From the NCBI GenBank assembly GCA_035569695.1, contig DATMMO010000320.1, positions 1-15,444 on the forward strand: a stretch of 15,444 nucleotides of DNA. The letters run 5' to 3'. Made by a program: the position numbers and the translations under genes. The stretch comes from DASXMT01 sp035569695 (GTDB taxonomy: Bacteria > Actinomycetota > Acidimicrobiia > Acidimicrobiales > RAAP-2). This document shows positions 12,224-15,444 of the stretch, one piece after another. Below the pieces are notes generated by a model. The model did no database searches and was not told the DNA's origin. It saw nothing but the letters and a program-made list of their open reading frames with translations. Numbering within the stretch: position 1 is the first letter of the stretch; every line of letters begins with the position of its first letter.

Positions 12224-13456
12224 TCAGGCGGCCGAGGCCGGCTTGGGCTCTTTGGGGAGGCCCAGCACCCGTTCGCCCACGATGTTCCGCTGGATCTCCG
12301 CCGTGCCCCCCCAGATGGTCTCCGACCGGGAAAAGAAGAACGCGGCCTGGAGGTCGCTGACCGGGTAGTCGGTCCGGCCCCGCTTCAACGGCGAGTCGCT
12401 GTCCTCCTCGGGGTCGCCGGTGAGGATCTGGGCGTCGGGGCCCTCGATGTCGAGGGCCAGGTCCATCGTGTCTTTGTGATATTCGGACCAGAACATCTTG
12501 TTGCAGGCGCTCAAGGCGGCCATCTCGTGGGTGCCGTTCAGCGAATCGGTCAACGAGCGGAAGCCGTTGATCTCCATGATCTTGACCTTGGACCATGCCG
12601 TGGCCAGGCGCTGGCGGATCAGCGGGTCGGTATCGCGCCCATGGCTCCGGGCTTCCTTGATGATGGTGTTGAGCTCGCGGGCGAACCGTCGGTGTCCCGT
12701 GGTGGCCGAGGATCCCCGCTCGAACCCGAGCGTGGTCATGGCCACCTTCCACCCGTTGTTCTCGCCCCCCACCACGTTGGCCCGGGGGCATCGGGCATTG
12801 TCGAAGAACACCTCGTTGAAGTCGCCCGACCCGTCCACCTGCTCGATGGGCCGAACCTCGATGCCGTCCTGCTTCATGGGGACGAGCAGGTAGGAGATCC
12901 CGGCGTGCTTGGGCACGTCCGGGTCGGTTCGGGCCAGGAGGAAGACATAGTCGGCGAACTGGGCCTGGGTGGTCCATACCTTCTGCCCGTTGATCACCCA
13001 TTCGTCGCCGTCGAGCTCGGCCCGGGTCTTCAAGGAGGCGAGGTCGCTCCCGGCATCGGGCTCGGAGAACCCCTGGCACCAGGCGATGGTGCCGTTCAGG
13101 ATCCCGGGGATGAACTCCTTCTTCTGCTCCTCGGTGCCCCATTGCAAGATCGTGGGGCCTACCAGCGTGTCGCCGAAGAAGTCGGCGCGGAGCGGGGCCT
13201 CGACCCGAGCGAACTCCTCGTTCAGCACCACCGACTCCATCAGGGACAGGCCCTTGCCCCCGTACTCGATGGGCCAGGAGGCGCAGATCCAGCCTCCGGC
13301 GAACAGCTTCTTCGTCCATTCCTGGTTGAAGGCCTTCTTCTCGTCCCTGGTCATCGAGAATTCAGGTGTACCCCAGCCGTCGGGCAGGTTGTCCTCGAGC
13401 CAGGAGCGGATCTCGGATCGGAACGTCTCAGCCTCGGGTGGGTAGGTCAGGTCCAT
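12224..13456 (-). CDS. Acyl-CoA dehydrogenase (FadE type)
   Basis: This 410-residue FAD enzyme should carry out the first, alpha-beta dehydrogenation step of acyl-CoA breakdown. Signatures are WPIEYGGKGLSLMESVVLNEE (61-81), CQGFSEPDAGSDLASLKTRA (127-146), WVINGQKVWTTQAQFADYVFLLART (153-177), FFDNARCPRANVVGGENNGWKVAM (217-240) and ETIWGGTAEIQRNIVGERVLGLP (379-401). The usual MCAD-type catalytic Glu (YEGT) is Gly here (WGGT). Glu246 in FERGSS is the likely base, as in the IVD/LCAD-like and many mycobacterial FadE enzymes. The start is the ATG at 13456, 7 bases after TACTGT. An upstream extension to 13612 in the same frame lacks family sequence. The gene is convergent to the MFS gene with 17 bp between stops. 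The chain length or class of substrate is not visible. Confidence 0.92.
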   Translation of the reverse strand: MDLTYPPEAETFRSEIRSWLEDNLPDGWGTPEFSMTRDEKKAFNQEWTKKLFAGGWICASWPIEYGGKGLSLMESVVLNEEFARVEAPLRADFFGDTLVGPTILQWGTEEQKKEFIPGILNGTIAWCQGFSEPDAGSDLASLKTRAELDGDEWVINGQKVWTTQAQFADYVFLLARTDPDVPKHAGISYLLVPMKQDGIEVRPIEQVDGSGDFNEVFFDNARCPRANVVGGENNGWKVAMTTLGFERGSSATTGHRRFARELNTIIKEARSHGRDTDPLIRQRLATAWSKVKIMEINGFRSLTDSLNGTHEMAALSACNKMFWSEYHKDTMDLALDIEGPDAQILTGDPEEDSDSPLKRGRTDYPVSDLQAAFFFSRSETIWGGTAEIQRNIVGERVLGLPKEPKPASAA

Positions 13457-13463
13457 GTGATGG

Positions 13464-13469
13464 ACAGTA
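13464..13469 (-). promoter_or_regulatory. -10 element for the FadE-type gene (leaderless)
   Basis: On the minus strand this is TACTGT, followed by 7 bases and the ATG at 13456. There is no Shine-Dalgarno. It has the same geometry as the other leaderless-looking starts here and argues against the longer frame starting at 13612. Confidence 0.45.
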
Positions 13470-13762
13470 CCCGCCAAGAACGGCGTACAACCCACCGACG
13501 CCGGCCGTCGGGTGGCGTAGGTGGGTAACATGAGGGGACCGGACGATTGGTCCCGCTGGACCGTGATGAAGGGAGTTGTGGCCGATGGAACAGGGAGTCC
13601 TTCCTCGTTCAACGGAAATCACAGCTCAGCTTCCCGTCCGCACGCACCGTCACTGACCTCGGCTCAGAGCTGACCGGTCTGGTGTGATGGGGCGGCCCCC
13701 GATGCTGGCTGCACCGAGGGCGTCCCCGTTCGAGCCGCACAAGGTGCCGTCAGCCCCTTCGA
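13470..13762. other. Intergenic region between FadE-type and Nramp-related genes
   Basis: About 300 bases without a supported gene. It holds a 6-bp hairpin GGGACC/GGTCCC (13535-13540 with 13549-13554). A plus-strand frame ATG 13530 to TGA 13673 (47 codons) has an AAGGGAG-like site before its internal GTG at 13578. Third-position GC in that frame is about 64 percent, visibly lower than in the neighbouring genes, so I do not call it coding. A TAACAT hexamer lies at 13526-13531. GGGG-CGG-CCCC (13688-13698) could form a small hairpin past the Nramp-related stop. No known RNA family was recognised. Confidence 0.5.
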
Positions 13763-15430
13763 TCAGCCCCCGCCCAGCTGGACAGCCTTCACCACCAAGA
13801 GCACGGCGGCGACTACCAGGTAGGCCCGCAACGAGAGCATGCCGACGCGGAGGCCCGGCGACCATTTGACCGGCTTGAGGAGGGCGAGGGGAGGCATCCG
13901 CCACGACAGCTTCTCGGTTTGGCTCATGGTCGGAGGCTCGGGCTTGGCGGCCTGACCGGGTCGCCGAGCGAGGATGCGGAGCACGATCGAGATGATGACG
14001 CCGCCGGCCGCCAGGGCGGCGGTGATGTAGATGAAGACGTCGATCACGTTGATGCCGGGGAACAGGGTGGTGGCCATGAGGGTGCCCGAGAGGACCAGCA
14101 ACACGCCGATGATGAACGAGGCCAGGAGGTTGAGCCACTTGGGATTGACCCACGGGCCGAGCACCTCGCGGTCGTTGCACAACAGCAGCAAGAAGACGGC
14201 GGCAGAGGGGAGCAGGAGACCGGCCAGGGCTTGGACGCTGGTGGTGATCAGTCCTAGTGGGGCCTTCGGTATCAGCACGATGGCGGCGGCAAGCACAACC
14301 ATGGCTATGTAGCTCAGGTAGAACTGCTTGGCCTCCTTGAACCCACGGTGGAGCGAGTGGCGGATCCCGAAGACGTCGCCAAAGGCGTAGCTGGTCGACA
14401 GGGTGACGGCAGCGGCGCCGAGAACGCTGGCGTCGAACAAGAGAATGGCGAACAGGGTGCCCAGTGCCTGGCTGCGGTGAGCCAGGAGATGGGCTACGCC
14501 GGCAGCGTTGGTGAAGTGCCCGAATGCCGGAGTGCCGGTGGCGGCATAGTTGGCGGCCACCATGATGCAGACGGCGCCGATCACCACGACGATGGAACCC
14601 ATCACCGTGTCGGCCCGTTCGTAGCTGATGAACCGGGGCGTGATCCGCTTGTCGACAATATTGGACTGCTGAAAGAACAGCTGCCACGGGGCAACGGTGG
14701 TGCCGACGATGGCGATGATGAGTAGGACGGCGGCCGAGGTGACGCCCCCGTTGACACCGGGCACGACGAAGTTGTGGCCGATCGTCCCCCATTGCGGATT
14801 CGACAAGAAGAACATCGGGATCTGGACCAGGCTGATGGCGATGAACACGAACATCGCCCGTTCCCATCGCTGGAAACTTCCTGAGGCCATGATGGCCACG
14901 AGGGTCACCGCGGCGATGGGAACGGCCACATATTCGGAGATCCCGGCATAGGAGGCGGCGAGCGAGATCCCGATGAACTCGGTGACGATGGTCAGGAAGT
15001 TGAGGATGAACAGGTCGCCGACGCTGAACCAACCCCAGCCCTTCCCGAATCGCTCGTTGATGAGGCGGGCGTGCCCGACCCCGGTCACGGCACCGAGGCG
15101 GACCACCATCTCCTGGTTCACGATGAGGACGGGGATGAGCAGGAGCAGAACCCACAGCAGGCTGGTGTGGTAGTTCTGACCCGCCTGGGCGTAGGTCGAC
15201 ACGCCGCCGGCGTCGTTGTCGCCAACCATGACGATGAGCCCGGGGCCGGCAATGGCGGCGAAGGTGAGAAGGCGCTTCCGCCAGCTGTGGCGTTCGCCGA
15301 TGTCCCCCACCGAGACCCGCCCCAGGGCGCCCTCGATATCGCCAAGGTGGGCTTCGTCGAGAACGGCGGAGGCCGGCGGTTGGAGTTGGCGACCGGTGCT
15401 CTGGTCCGGCCCGGCTGACCCGGTCGACAC
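13763..15430 (-). CDS. Nramp-related divalent metal transporter with altered metal site
   Basis: This is a 555-residue polytopic membrane protein of the SLC11/Nramp fold, which moves divalent metal ions into the cytoplasm, usually with protons. A 55-residue hydrophilic N-terminus leads to AGPGLIVMVGDNDAGGVST (61-79). Aligned on the following Thr, the canonical TM1 DPGN reads DAGG (73-76): Asp kept, Asn lost. In TM6, VGTTVAPWQLFFQQS (242-256) replaces the canonical MPH with APW (247-249), so the metal-ligating Met is Ala. Such losses resemble the Nramp-related Mg2+ transporters described in bacteria such as Eggerthella lenta, so Mg2+ or Mn2+ may be preferred. The remaining predicted helices and the SxLGAAAVTLSTSYAFGD segment fit the family. 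GTG at 15430 is a possible start, but the frame stays open to the right edge, so the true start may lie outside. Confidence 0.85.
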   Translation of the reverse strand: MSTGSAGPDQSTGRQLQPPASAVLDEAHLGDIEGALGRVSVGDIGERHSWRKRLLTFAAIAGPGLIVMVGDNDAGGVSTYAQAGQNYHTSLLWVLLLLIPVLIVNQEMVVRLGAVTGVGHARLINERFGKGWGWFSVGDLFILNFLTIVTEFIGISLAASYAGISEYVAVPIAAVTLVAIMASGSFQRWERAMFVFIAISLVQIPMFFLSNPQWGTIGHNFVVPGVNGGVTSAAVLLIIAIVGTTVAPWQLFFQQSNIVDKRITPRFISYERADTVMGSIVVVIGAVCIMVAANYAATGTPAFGHFTNAAGVAHLLAHRSQALGTLFAILLFDASVLGAAAVTLSTSYAFGDVFGIRHSLHRGFKEAKQFYLSYIAMVVLAAAIVLIPKAPLGLITTSVQALAGLLLPSAAVFLLLLCNDREVLGPWVNPKWLNLLASFIIGVLLVLSGTLMATTLFPGINVIDVFIYITAALAAGGVIISIVLRILARRPGQAAKPEPPTMSQTEKLSWRMPPLALLKPVKWSPGLRVGMLSLRAYLVVAAVLLVVKAVQLGGG

Positions 15431-15444
15431 CGTCGACCCGGCTG

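Noticed and set aside
12212..12246. Bidirectional terminator between the MFS and FadE stops (CCAAGC/GCTTGG with an inner CGGCC/GGCCG)
   Set aside because: The arms are short with uneven internal loops, and the structure lies mostly inside the FadE coding end, so it is not strong enough to call.
10866..13319. An 817-codon minus-strand open frame across the MFS and FadE genes
   Set aside because: It runs antisense to the MFS gene and out of frame in the FadE gene. It shows no domain, only low-complexity residues.
13457..13612. Upstream extension of the FadE-type gene to 13612
   Set aside because: Family sequence begins at MDLTYPPEAE. The extension has no homology-like features, and TACTGT sits 7 bases before the chosen ATG.
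13530..13673. 47-codon plus-strand small ORF
   Set aside because: Third-position GC is clearly lower than in neighbouring genes and no family is recognisable. It is kept only as a note in the gap entry.
13650..15155. A 501-codon minus-strand frame overlapping the Nramp-related gene
   Set aside because: It is the out-of-frame shadow of a clear membrane protein: Arg/His-rich with no hydrophobic helices.

Overview
The window is GC-rich, densely coding DNA. Its genes (F420-type luciferase-like oxidoreductase, SCPx-type thiolase, two acyl-CoA dehydrogenases, actinobacterial-style YbjQ proteins) and its many starts without a Shine-Dalgarno fit a high-GC actinobacterium. An acidimicrobial lineage is possible, but that is a guess from gene style. 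No rRNA, tRNA, insertion sequence, CRISPR array or phage gene was seen.

Left part (1-4524, minus strand): the N-terminal end of a cation diffusion facilitator runs off the left edge. A repeat-rich gap of 224 bases follows. Then comes a four-gene operon transcribed right to left: luciferase-like monooxygenase, SCPx-like thiolase, FabH-type ketoacyl synthase III and a nucleotidyltransferase. The last three are packed by abutting or overlapping stop and start codons. The operon looks like lipid or acyl-CoA metabolism with a sugar-nucleotide-type enzyme attached.

Centre (4719-8363, plus strand): a NifU C-terminal-domain protein and a 140-residue conserved-looking unknown are followed by three consecutive two-domain YbjQ/UPF0145 proteins. 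That makes six YbjQ-type domains in 2.8 kb, with coupled start codons. This is the least explained part of the window and the best candidate for an undescribed system. The domains alternate between two subtypes, so the duplicated unit was probably already a two-domain protein.

Right part (8443-15444): an AidB-like acyl-CoA dehydrogenase is divergent from a MarR regulator followed by an MFS exporter. A perfect 7-5-7 palindrome (10291-10309) fills the spacer of the marR promoter. Two 7-codon mini-ORFs bridge marR and the exporter through successive ATGA overlaps. Convergent to the exporter is a FadE-type acyl-CoA dehydrogenase. Upstream of that on the same strand lies an Nramp-related metal transporter with altered metal-site motifs, cut or nearly cut by the right edge.

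Two themes recur. One is metal handling: a CDF exporter, a NifU-like protein, YbjQ domains that family databases label putative heavy-metal-binding, and an Nramp relative. The other is leaderless transcription: at least five starts sit 6-8 bases after a TANNNT hexamer with no Shine-Dalgarno.
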